From assembly GCF_029504395.1 (NCBI RefSeq), contig NZ_JAQFIF010000003.1:372001-436000 (forward strand): a stretch of 64,000 nucleotides of DNA, given 5' to 3'. The translations under genes and the position numbers were made by a program. A model generated the notes under the pieces. That model did no database searches. It saw only the letters and a program-made list of their open reading frames with translations, and was not told the DNA's origin. Position 1 is the first letter of the stretch; each line of letters starts with the position of its first letter. Of this stretch, positions 1 through 7,188 are shown piece after piece. The stretch is from Arthrobacter sp. ES3-54 (GTDB taxonomy: Bacteria; Actinomycetota; Actinomycetes; Actinomycetales; Micrococcaceae).

Positions 1-173
1 CCGCGCAGAAACTGGCCGAGCAGGGCGTCACCGTGGCACGGTCCCTGGTGGGCAACTACATCACCTCCCTGGAGATGCAGGGCTGCTCCATCACTGTCCT
101 GCGCCTCGATGATGAAATGGCGACGCTCTGGGACGCTCCCGTGCACACTTCGGCCCTCCGCTGGGGCGTCTGA
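1..173 (+). CDS. dhaK: Dihydroxyacetone kinase subunit DhaK, C-terminal fragment
   Basis: The window opens inside this gene; 57 codons are visible, read from base 3 to a TGA at 171-173. The fragment has the typical DhaK C-terminus: [12 protein letters not shown], then LDDE and the terminal [12 protein letters not shown] motif. DhaK binds dihydroxyacetone covalently through a histidine that lies upstream of this window, and takes phosphate from DhaL-bound nucleotide. The gene runs directly into dhaL, 2 nt later, and dhaM, so it is the first gene of a PTS-dependent dhaKLM operon. Identification is firm from the C-terminal motif and the neighbours. Confidence 0.93.
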   Translation, partial: AQKLAEQGVTVARSLVGNYITSLEMQGCSITVLRLDDEMATLWDAPVHTSALRWGV

Positions 174-175
174 CC

Positions 176-808
176 GTGGGGCTGGACGTCGGCTGGGCCG
201 TGCGCTGGCTGACCCTTTCAGCGCAGGCCATGGCGGAACACCGGGTGGAGCTAATCGAGCTGGACCGGCCCATCGGGGACTCGGACCACGGCGAGAACAT
301 GGACCGCGGCTTCAAGGCCGTGATGGACAAGCTTTCCGAGGCGCCGCCGGAAACCCCGGGCGCGGCCCTGAAACTGACGGCCATGACGCTGATGTCCAAG
401 GTCGGCGGCGCGGCAGGCCCACTGTACGGCACCGCGTTCCTGCGGGCCGCCACGGCACTCGGTGACACTTCCGACGTCGACGCCGCCACCCTGGCGGCCG
501 CGCTGCAGGCCGCCCGCGACGGGATCGTCGTCCGCGGAAAGGCCGAGCCGGGGGACAAAACGATGGTGGACGCCTGGACGCCCGCGATCGAGGCAGCCGC
601 AGCCGCTGCCGCGGCTGGCGACGGCGACGTCCGGAAGGTGCTGCTCGCCGCGGCGGAGGCCGCCGAAGCCGGCGCAGTGTCCACGGATCCGATGCTCGCC
701 CGCAAGGGCCGCGCCAGCTATCTGGGGGAGCGCAGCATCGGCCACCGCGACCCCGGAGCGGTCTCCAGTGCACTGATCCTGCGCGCCGCGGCCGGAGCGA
801 CCGAATGA
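176..808 (+). CDS. dhaL: Dihydroxyacetone kinase ADP-binding subunit DhaL
   Basis: A 210-residue all-helical subunit that holds ADP/ATP and passes phosphate from DhaM to dihydroxyacetone on DhaK. The family's Mg-binding signature is clear near the N-terminus (PIGDSDHGENMDRG), as are KVGGAAGPLYGTAF and the late GERSIGHRDPGA motif; length matches the family (about 210). GTG at 176 is taken as the start because it follows the dhaK stop by 2 nt and gives a full-length protein. Its 3' end overlaps dhaM by 4 nt (ATGA), so translation is probably coupled. Confidence 0.95.
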   Translation: MGLDVGWAVRWLTLSAQAMAEHRVELIELDRPIGDSDHGENMDRGFKAVMDKLSEAPPETPGAALKLTAMTLMSKVGGAAGPLYGTAFLRAATALGDTSDVDAATLAAALQAARDGIVVRGKAEPGDKTMVDAWTPAIEAAAAAAAAGDGDVRKVLLAAAEAAEAGAVSTDPMLARKGRASYLGERSIGHRDPGAVSSALILRAAAGATE

Positions 809-1476
809 CAGTCCGGCTGGTGGTGGTCTCGCACAGCGCCAAGATCGCGGACGGCGCCGCCGAGCTCGCCGCCCAGATGGCCCCCGACGTCCTAATCCTC
901 CCCGCCGGTGGCACCGACGACGGCCGCATCGGCACGAGCTTGGAGAAGGTCATGGCGGCGCTGGAGCAGGCCGCCGGTGACGGGGTGGTGGTGCTCGCCG
1001 ACCTCGGATCCGCGGTGATGACGGCGGAGTCCGCAGCGGAGTTCGCAGCGGATCCGGGATCGGTGCTGCTCGCGGACGCGCCCCTGGTGGAAGGACTGGT
1101 GGCGGCCGCGGTGGCTGCCCAGGCCGGAGCCGAAGCGGCGGCGGTGAAGGACGCGGCCGAGGCCGTCTACCGGCCCCCAGCCCACCCCGCGGAGGCCGAA
1201 CATGTGCACCAGCAGCCGCCTGACGCCACGGGGGACTTCGAGCTCGTCAACCAGGCCGGCATGCACGCCCGGCCGGCGGCGAAGATAGCCGGCGGCCTGT
1301 CCGCCATGGACGCCGACGTGACCGTCAACGGCGCCGATGGCGCCTCCATGACGGAGCTCATGATGCTTGCCGCCGGCAAGGGAACCATCCTGCATGTGGA
1401 GGCCAGCGGCCCGGACGCCGCCAAAGCGGTCGGCTACCTGGAGCGCCTGGTCGGCTCGGGGTTCGGCGAACCATAG
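805..1476 (+). CDS. dhaM: PTS-dependent dihydroxyacetone kinase phosphotransferase subunit DhaM (EIIA-HPr)
   Basis: A 223-residue phosphocarrier that takes phosphate from the PTS and re-phosphorylates the nucleotide on DhaL. Residues 1 to about 130 form a mannose-type EIIA domain with the active histidine at H10 (VVVSHSAKIADG). After an Ala/Pro-rich linker, residues 140-223 form an HPr domain with the site NQAGMHARPAAK (H154). Unlike Escherichia coli DhaM there is no enzyme I segment, the usual arrangement in actinobacteria. It overlaps dhaL by 4 nt and ends the operon. A separate general HPr gene lies at 50661-50942. Confidence 0.94.
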   Translation: MTVRLVVVSHSAKIADGAAELAAQMAPDVLILPAGGTDDGRIGTSLEKVMAALEQAAGDGVVVLADLGSAVMTAESAAEFAADPGSVLLADAPLVEGLVAAAVAAQAGAEAAAVKDAAEAVYRPPAHPAEAEHVHQQPPDATGDFELVNQAGMHARPAAKIAGGLSAMDADVTVNGADGASMTELMMLAAGKGTILHVEASGPDAAKAVGYLERLVGSGFGEP

Positions 1477-1506
1477 GCGCGGGTCTGGCAGGCCGGGCGG
1501 CCCGGG

Positions 1507-2004
1507 CTAGGGTGCCTGCCTAAGGCCGGCCGCGTCCAGCACCACGCCGGCCGTGATGAAGGTTCCGCACTGCTCGCCAAACGGCTGCGCCGCCCGGGGT
1601 GTGAAGGCCGCGGTCCGTGACGGCAGCGGGTTCCCGGCGCTATCTGTGCCCGTGGCCGTCACCTCGATGCGGCTGGCCGTCAGCGTCTCCATCATCAGCA
1701 TGCCGGTCAGGGTGCCGTCGGGCGACGAAGTGGCCGAGCAGACGCCGTCGCCGCCGTAGCGAACCGGTTCACAGCCCTGGTCCACGGCCGTGCTCCCGGG
1801 CACCAGTTCCAGGTCCGCTTCCTTGCAGCGCCCGTCCTGACAGGCCCGAAGGTGGATGGCCCGCACTGACGGGGCATACTCCCGGGCGACGGTGAAGGTC
1901 ACGACAGTCGCCTGGCCGATCGCCGGGCAGGCGGCCTCCGCCCGGCACGAGGCTACCAGGAAGGCGGTGAGGGCCAGAGCGGCCGCGGCCGCCAGCTTGC
2001 GCAT
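1507..2004 (-). CDS. Putative secreted lipoprotein of unknown function
   Basis: A 165-residue protein with a lysine/arginine start, an Ala/Leu-rich hydrophobic stretch and a lipobox VASC at about residues 17-20, so it is probably diacylated and anchored outside the membrane. Four further cysteines (CPAIG, CQDGRCKE, GCEPVRYGGDGVC, EQCGTF) suggest disulfides. I recognise no catalytic motif. ATG at 2004 is preferred over longer in-frame starts because it places the signal peptide at the N-terminus. The gene starts 17 nt after the mutY stop, so the two are likely co-transcribed. Confidence 0.72.
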   Translation of the reverse strand: MRKLAAAAALALTAFLVASCRAEAACPAIGQATVVTFTVAREYAPSVRAIHLRACQDGRCKEADLELVPGSTAVDQGCEPVRYGGDGVCSATSSPDGTLTGMLMMETLTASRIEVTATGTDSAGNPLPSRTAAFTPRAAQPFGEQCGTFITAGVVLDAAGLRQAP

Positions 2005-2020
2005 GCTCCAGCGTAGATCT

Positions 2021-3034
2021 TCAGCCCGGGAGCCGGAAGCCGCCCCGGTACAGTTCCGCGAGGCCATCGCCCAGCAGGCCGGCCAGCGCCCGCTCCAGCT
2101 GCTCGGGAGCGGCATTGAGCCGGTGCAGGGCCGCGAGCGGGATCCCGATTCCCTGCGGTTCGAAGCCCAGGTCCGCGGGAGCCTGATGGAACAGCACCGG
2201 CGCCACGGGGTCCTCGGCCACCCGCAGGACAGCCATCACGGCGCCGCGAACCTGCCGATCCGTGCCGTGCCAGGCCTGTCCCTTGGGCGTGTACGTTGGC
2301 GCTGGCTCCCCGGCCGCCAGCCAGGCGCAGGACTCCCGGACAGGGCATTGGCCGCACCCGGGGGCCCGCGCCGTGCAGACCAGGGCGCCGAGTTCCATGA
2401 CGGAGGCGTTCCAGCGCACCGAGGCGCCGGCGTCGTCGGGGAGCAGGGACGCCGCCAGCCGCATTTCGGCAGCGGTCAGGGCCTGCGCCGGCAGGGCAGA
2501 ACCGGAGACCAACCGCGCGTGGACCCGGCGGATATTGGTGTCGACCACCGTTTCCCGGCGTCCATAGGCGAACGCCGCGACGGCCGCGGCCGTGTAGCTG
2601 CCCACACCGGGGAGATCCAGGAGTTCGGTGTAGGCGCCGGGGACGGCCCCGCCGTAGCTGTCCCTGATGGCCACGGCAGCCGCGTGCAGGCGCAGTGCGC
2701 GCCGGGGATACCCCAGCCGGCCCCAGGACCGGACGGCTTCCCCGGCGGGTTCGCTGGCCAGAGCGGACGGTTCCGGCCAGCGGCGCAGCCACTCCTCCCA
2801 GACCGGCAGGACCCGGACCACCGGCGTCTGCTGGAGCATGACCTCGCTGACCAGCACGCCCCAGGGGGTGCACTCCGCGGCCCGCCACGGCAGTTCCCGC
2901 GCATTAAGTGCGAACCAGTCGTCCAGGGCGGCATGGAGCGCGGGGAGATCCGCGGCGCGGGCGCGCGGCCCGGCGGGCAGGGGCTCCCGCTGCGCCGCGG
3001 CGGATACTGGGGGCGTTGGGGTTAAAGTTTCGAT
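2021..3034 (-). CDS. mutY: A/G-specific adenine glycosylase MutY with apparent ATC start
   Basis: Removes adenine mispaired with 8-oxoguanine or G. From the ATC at 3034 the product has 337 residues: an ALNARELPWR..CTPWG segment, catalytic Glu at E64 (SEVMLQQTPV), the helix-hairpin-helix LPGVGSYTAAAV, catalytic Asp in VDTNIRRVHAR, a four-cysteine iron-sulfur motif (C-x6-C-x2-C-x5-C) and a C-terminal MutT-like domain. The reading frame is open from an in-frame stop near 3130 but contains no ATG, GTG or TTG before GTG 2857, which would remove the conserved PWR and TPWG motifs. An in-frame ATC at 3034 lies 6 nt behind a TACGCT box (3041-3046), the spacing of leaderless starts elsewhere in the window. 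Function is certain; the start is inference. Confidence 0.9.
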   Translation of the reverse strand: METLTPTPPVSAAAQREPLPAGPRARAADLPALHAALDDWFALNARELPWRAAECTPWGVLVSEVMLQQTPVVRVLPVWEEWLRRWPEPSALASEPAGEAVRSWGRLGYPRRALRLHAAAVAIRDSYGGAVPGAYTELLDLPGVGSYTAAAVAAFAYGRRETVVDTNIRRVHARLVSGSALPAQALTAAEMRLAASLLPDDAGASVRWNASVMELGALVCTARAPGCGQCPVRESCAWLAAGEPAPTYTPKGQAWHGTDRQVRGAVMAVLRVAEDPVAPVLFHQAPADLGFEPQGIGIPLAALHRLNAAPEQLERALAGLLGDGLAELYRGGFRLPG

Positions 3035-3040
3035 CCATTC

Positions 3041-3046
3041 AGCGTA
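3041..3046 (-). promoter_or_regulatory. Candidate leaderless -10 box (TACGCT) for mutY
   Basis: Read on the minus strand, TACGCT is followed by 6 nt and then the in-frame ATC proposed as the mutY start. No good -35 is visible. Support comes only from the shared TANNNT-N6-start spacing seen at several other genes in this window. Confidence 0.45.
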
Positions 3047-3120
3047 ATAGATCGGGGTAACGGATCGGGACGGCGGTAGGTCCCGCGGCGTGGTCGGGCG
3101 CCATAGCCCGCGCGGTTCTC

Positions 3121-3126
3121 TAGGCT
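3121..3126 (+). promoter_or_regulatory. Leaderless -10 box (TAGGCT) for the 3133 gene
   Basis: TAGGCT lies exactly 6 nt before the ATG at 3133 and there is no convincing ribosome binding site, which fits a leaderless transcript. It faces the mutY promoter across a short divergent gap. Confidence 0.55.
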
Positions 3127-3132
3127 AGAAGA

Positions 3133-3858
3133 ATGGTCAGGCAAGGCAGTTCAGGAACGGGTGGCTCGCGGCCGAAAGGTTCTCCCCCAGGACGATCCGG
3201 GCGGAAATCCGGACGGCCCCCGCTCCGCCCGGTGTACCGCCGCCGCCGGCTGATTGCCGGCGTGGTCCTGCTGCTCGTTCTCGCCGTGGCTTTCGGCGGC
3301 TTCGTCGCCCTCTCGAGCGCCATGAGTGGGGGCCAGGGCGGCGGCCCCTCATCCGGTGGCCAGCCTTCAGGGGCCGCAGCGCCGGCGAGCCAGCCGACTG
3401 CGTCCGCGTCGGGGAGCCCTACGGCGTCCGGGGATCCTTCGGCCTCACCCACGGCCGCCTCGGGCGACGGCTGCGAGCAGAATCTGGTGGTCGTCACGGC
3501 TGCCACCGACAAACAGATCTATGCCTCCGGTGAGAAGCCGCTGCTAAGCCTCACGGTGACCAACAACAACAAGGTGCCCTGCGACGTCAATATCGGGACA
3601 TCGCAGATGGAGTACATGATCACCAGCGGCTCGGACCGGATCTTCTCCTCCAAGGACTGCCAGGCGGAGAGCACGGACCTGATGAAGACCATTGCTCCGG
3701 GCAAGAGCGAGTCCGCGAACTTCCCGTGGCAGCGCAACCGCACGGTGCAGGGCTGCGAACCCGTCGACGCCAAGCCCGGAGCCGGCGGCGCCTACTATGT
3801 CTTCACCGCCCGGCTGGCGAACAAAACCAGCCCCAAGGCCGTGTTCCAACTCAACTAA
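3133..3858 (+). CDS. Membrane-anchored protein with Ser/Ala/Pro linker and extracytoplasmic domain, unknown function
   Basis: A 241-residue protein. Residues 1-37 are basic and Gly/Arg-rich; residues 38-60 form one transmembrane helix (LIAGVVLLLVLAVAFGGFVAL); a Gly/Ser/Pro/Ala linker follows to about residue 115; the rest is a compact domain with three cysteines outside the cell (DGCEQNLVV, VPCDVN, KDCQ, QGCEPV region) that looks beta-rich and resembles DUF4232-type folds by eye only. The topology is inside-out (N-terminus in). The gene is divergent from mutY and convergent with disA. No enzymatic motif is seen. Confidence 0.75.
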   Translation: MVRQGSSGTGGSRPKGSPPGRSGRKSGRPPLRPVYRRRRLIAGVVLLLVLAVAFGGFVALSSAMSGGQGGGPSSGGQPSGAAAPASQPTASASGSPTASGDPSASPTAASGDGCEQNLVVVTAATDKQIYASGEKPLLSLTVTNNNKVPCDVNIGTSQMEYMITSGSDRIFSSKDCQAESTDLMKTIAPGKSESANFPWQRNRTVQGCEPVDAKPGAGGAYYVFTARLANKTSPKAVFQLN

Positions 3859-3886
3859 TCCCGTTAACCCCCGTCGACTGCTCCGT

Positions 3887-3918
3887 AGGTGCCCTTTTGG
3901 GCGCTCAAAAGGGCACCT
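3887..3918. terminator. Bidirectional hairpin terminator
   Basis: Perfect 13-bp inverted repeat AGGTGCCCTTTTG / CAAAAGGGCACCT with a 6-nt loop, between the convergent 3133 gene and disA. There is no U-run beyond the stem, as is common in actinobacteria. Confidence 0.75.
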
Positions 3919-4000
3919 GGGCCCACGCCGGCAGGGTTCCCTGGCCGAGCTTGCGAGGCGAGGGGGCCGGTGGGGAGCACTCGAGGGGTGTTGGAGGGGG

Positions 4001-5077
4001 CTAGAGGAACCGGTCCAGCAGGCTGGCCTCGGCCATGCGGCTCAGGCCTTCCCTGACGGTCCTGGCGCGCTGGTCACCGATCCCGTCCACTGTCATGAGG
4101 TCATCGATCGTTGCCGCCATCAGGAACTGCAGGCCGCCAAAGTGGTCCACGAGCCGGTCGGCGACGGCCTTGGGTACGGCCTTGAGGCCGGAGAGCAGGC
4201 GGTAGCCGCGCGGCTGCACGACGGCGTCGAGGTTGGCCTCGCCGCCGGCGAAGCCAACGATTCCGGCGATCTTGCCCAGATCGATCAGCTCGGTTGGGCC
4301 CAGGCTGACGAGGGCCTTGACCGCTTTGTCGATGTCCTCCGCGGTTGCGGCCGGGCCGGAGTAGTCGCGGATGATGACGTCGCTGCCCGGGCCGCGGCCC
4401 ACGGTGAGCTCGTCCAGCTGCAGTGAAAGCAGGCGGCCGTCTTCACCTAGTTCCAGGACGTACTGGGAGATTTCCTCGGAGATCCTGCGCACCATTTCCT
4501 GGCGCTGAAGCGTGACCGCGACGTCGCGGACTGTCACCATGGCCTCGATTTCGAGGGCGGAGAGTGAGCTGGTCACCTGGTCCAGGCGCGAGCGGTAGCG
4601 TTCCAGGGTTGCCAGGGCCTGGTTGGCGCGGGCCAGGACCTTCTCCGAGCCCTCCAGGACGTGGCGCAGCCCGTGCACGTACAGCGCGATGATCTGCATT
4701 GACTGGCTGACCGAAATGACCGGGACGCCCGTCTGGATGGCCACGCGTTCCGCGGTCCGGTGCCGGGTTCCCGATTCCTGCGTTTCGATGCTCGAGTCCG
4801 GGACGAGCTGGACCGCCGCGCGCAGGATGTTGCTGGCATCCTTATCGCAGACGATGGCACCGTCCATCTTCGCCAGTTCCCTCAGCCGGGTGGGGGAGAA
4901 GTCGATTCCGATTTCGAAGCCGCCCGAACAGATGGACTCGATGGTCCTGTCGATTCCCAGCACGATCAGCGCGCCGGTCCGTCCTCGGAGGATGCGTTCC
5001 AGGCCGTCGCGGAGGGCGGTGCCCGGTGCCACCCTGGCCAGGGTGGCCTTCAGCGCATCTTCAGGGCTCCGAGCCAT
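4001..5077 (-). CDS. disA: Diadenylate cyclase / DNA integrity scanning protein DisA
   Basis: Makes the second messenger c-di-AMP from two ATP and scans DNA. The 358-residue protein has an N-terminal DAC domain with the two catalytic motifs DGA (residues 72-74) and RHR (105-107, in GTRHRTAERV), a helical spine rich in QRQEMVRRISEEI, and a C-terminal tandem helix-hairpin-helix region (VSLGPTELIDLGKIAGI, then FLMAATIDDLMTVDGIGDQRARTV). Length matches the family. ATG 5077 is chosen because AAGGGA sits 5-6 nt upstream and the family starts here; longer in-frame extensions are not conserved-looking. It is divergent from prfC; the usual partner radA is 10 kb away. Confidence 0.95.
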   Translation of the reverse strand: MARSPEDALKATLARVAPGTALRDGLERILRGRTGALIVLGIDRTIESICSGGFEIGIDFSPTRLRELAKMDGAIVCDKDASNILRAAVQLVPDSSIETQESGTRHRTAERVAIQTGVPVISVSQSMQIIALYVHGLRHVLEGSEKVLARANQALATLERYRSRLDQVTSSLSALEIEAMVTVRDVAVTLQRQEMVRRISEEISQYVLELGEDGRLLSLQLDELTVGRGPGSDVIIRDYSGPAATAEDIDKAVKALVSLGPTELIDLGKIAGIVGFAGGEANLDAVVQPRGYRLLSGLKAVPKAVADRLVDHFGGLQFLMAATIDDLMTVDGIGDQRARTVREGLSRMAEASLLDRFL

Positions 5078-5408
5078 AGATTTCCCTTCAAAGGTGCAGG
5101 CGAGAGCCTGCAAGTGCGCCGGTTTCCAGGGTCCCCCGGCAGGATCAAAAGTACTCAGTTCCCCGCTCTCCCCATGATAGGGGTAAAGTACGGCCACTTC
5201 CGCACGGGCAAGCCTTAAAGTGGTCCATTGCGACGTGCCGCCAAGAGCCTCCGGAACGGCTGTTCCGGGTCCCGCCCTCGACGGCATTTTGGCGCTGAAT
5301 GGCCGCCGCTTCGTGCGCGGTGCGCGGCCTGCGATAAACTTGGATCCTTGGGTGTACCGCGGGCTCTCCGCGCCGTGACCCGTCCACAGCCGCAGCGAAA
5401 GTAGCATC
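5078..5408. other. disA-prfC divergent intergenic region
   Basis: About 330 bp without a gene. It holds the promoters of both neighbours. A TAAACT box at 5335-5340 is a possible prfC -10, and a minus-strand TACTTT with an upstream TTGCCC (15-nt spacing) is a possible disA promoter; both are weak. I see no riboswitch or long inverted repeat. Confidence 0.4.
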
Positions 5409-7022
5409 GTGTCTCAAGAAGTCCTCAGCCCCGCCCGAGTCCAGGAGATTCACAAGCAGGCGGCCCGGCGCCGGACTTTCGCGGTCATTTCGCACCCCGA
5501 CGCCGGCAAATCCACCCTGACGGAGGCCCTCGCGCTGCACGCAAAGGTGATCGGCACTGCCGGGGCCTCCAGCGGCAAGGCCAACCGCAAGGAGACGGTC
5601 TCGGACTGGATGCAGATGGAAAAGGACCGCGGCATCTCCATCAGCTCCGCAGCGCTGCAGTTCGGCTACCGGGACACCGTCATCAACCTCCTGGACACTC
5701 CGGGCCACGCGGACTTCTCCGAGGACACCTACCGCGTGCTCGCAGCCGTGGACTGCGCCGTCATGCTGGTCGACGCCGCGAAGGGCCTGGAAACCCAGAC
5801 CATGAAACTCTTCGAGGTCTGCAAGCAGCGCAACCTGCCCATCATCACGGTCATCAACAAGTGGGACCGGCCCGGCCTGGACGCCTTGGCCCTCATGGAC
5901 GAGATCACCGAGCGCACCGGCCTGCAGCCCATGCCGCTGACCTGGGCCGTGGGCATCTCCGGCGACTTCCGCGGCGTCTGGGACCTGCGCAATGACCGCT
6001 TCGCGCAGTTCAAGCGCAACAACTCCGGCGCCAACATCGCCCTCACCGAGTACTTCACCCCGGATGAGGCCGCGGCCAGCCAGGGCGAGGACTGGTCGAA
6101 TGCCGTGGACGAGGCCGGGCTGGTCATTGAATCCAACCTGGCGTTCGACGTCGAGGCCTTCCACGCCGGAAAGGCGACGCCGATCCTCTTCAGTTCGGCC
6201 GCGCTGAACTTCGGTGTGAAGGAAATCCTCGACGCCCTCGTCGACTTTGCCCCGCCGGCTGCCCCGCGGCCCGACGTCGAAGGTGAGCCCCGCCCAGTCG
6301 ATGCACCGTTCGCCGGATTCGTCTTCAAGGTCCAGGCCGGCATGAACAAGGCCCACCGCGACCACGTTGCCTTCATCAGGGTCTGCTCCGGCATGTTCGA
6401 GCGCGGCATGGTGGTCACCCAGACCCGGACAGGGAAATCCTTCGCCACCAAGTACGCCCAGCAGGTCTTCGGCCGCGAACGCGAGGTGATCGACGAGGCC
6501 TTCCCGGGCGACGTGGTTGGCCTCGTGAACGCCTCCTCCCTTCGCGTGGGGGACAGCCTGTTCCTGGACCAGCCGGTGGAGTTCCCCGCGATCCCGCTGT
6601 TCGCCCCGGAACACTTCCAGGTGGCGCGCTCCAAGGACCCGAGCCGGTTCAAGCAGTTCCGCCGCGGCATCGAACAACTCGAGCACGAGGGCGTCATCCA
6701 GGTGCTCCGCTCCGACATCCGCGGTGACCAGGCGCCAGTCCTTGCCGCCGTCGGCCCCATGCAGTTCGAAGTGGTCGAAGACCGCATGGCGCACGACTTC
6801 AGTGCCCCGATGCGGCTGGAACGCCTCCCGTACTCGATGGCCCGGATCTCGACCGTCGACGCCATGCCGGCGCTGGCCAACGTCCCCGGCGCCGAAGTCC
6901 TGTTGCGTTCCGACGGGGAATATCTGGCACTGTTCAACGACGTCTGGGCCCTGCGCCGGATCGAAAAGAACCACCCTGACCTCACCCTGGTGCCGATCGG
7001 GACCCACAACCCCGCAAAATAG
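5409..7022 (+). CDS. prfC: Peptide chain release factor 3 (RF3)
   Basis: A translational GTPase that recycles RF1/RF2 from the ribosome after termination. The 537-residue protein has G1 SHPDAGKSTLTE, G2 around KDRGISISS, G3 DTPGHADFSEDTYR, G4 NKWDRPG, then domain II (FAGFVFKVQAGMNKAHRDHVAFIRV) and the RF3-specific C-terminal domain (FPGDVVGL, then PMQFEVVEDRM). The full family length and the VDAAKGLE motif separate it from EF-G. GTG 5409 is used because it gives MSQEVLSPARVQEIHKQAARRRTFA, the conserved N-terminal region. The gene is monocistronic, with an AT-rich palindrome after it. Confidence 0.96.
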   Translation: MSQEVLSPARVQEIHKQAARRRTFAVISHPDAGKSTLTEALALHAKVIGTAGASSGKANRKETVSDWMQMEKDRGISISSAALQFGYRDTVINLLDTPGHADFSEDTYRVLAAVDCAVMLVDAAKGLETQTMKLFEVCKQRNLPIITVINKWDRPGLDALALMDEITERTGLQPMPLTWAVGISGDFRGVWDLRNDRFAQFKRNNSGANIALTEYFTPDEAAASQGEDWSNAVDEAGLVIESNLAFDVEAFHAGKATPILFSSAALNFGVKEILDALVDFAPPAAPRPDVEGEPRPVDAPFAGFVFKVQAGMNKAHRDHVAFIRVCSGMFERGMVVTQTRTGKSFATKYAQQVFGREREVIDEAFPGDVVGLVNASSLRVGDSLFLDQPVEFPAIPLFAPEHFQVARSKDPSRFKQFRRGIEQLEHEGVIQVLRSDIRGDQAPVLAAVGPMQFEVVEDRMAHDFSAPMRLERLPYSMARISTVDAMPALANVPGAEVLLRSDGEYLALFNDVWALRRIEKNHPDLTLVPIGTHNPAK

Positions 7023-7079
7023 CGGCAAGGCGCCGGACCGAAAGGCCCGCCATGTCTTCCGAAATCCGGTTTCCGCGTT

Positions 7080-7103
7080 ATCATAAGTAAGCTTGCTTAT
7101 GAT
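7080..7103. repeat. 24-bp near-perfect AT-rich palindrome
   Basis: Arms ATCATAAG and CTTATGAT flank TAAGCTTG; only one base pair breaks the symmetry. It lies 57 bp after prfC and about 85 bp before the kinase gene. It could be an operator of the kinase gene or a weak terminator. It belongs to a group of TAAG-type AT-rich palindromes in this window. Confidence 0.6.
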
Positions 7104-7188
7104 GCGGGTGCCGGGATCGGTTTTCCGGCTTTGGACTGATCCGCCCCGATTCCAGCGGCGGCCCCATTAGAGGGACCACGTAAACCTT

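Noticed and set aside
1856..3025. 389-codon plus-strand frame opposite mutY and the lipoprotein
   Set aside because: It is antisense to mutY, which has conserved catalytic motifs; no credible product.
5145..7028. Long minus-strand open frame (627 codons) opposite prfC
   Set aside because: It mirrors the highly GC-biased prfC frame, has low-complexity composition and no motif. It is a shadow.
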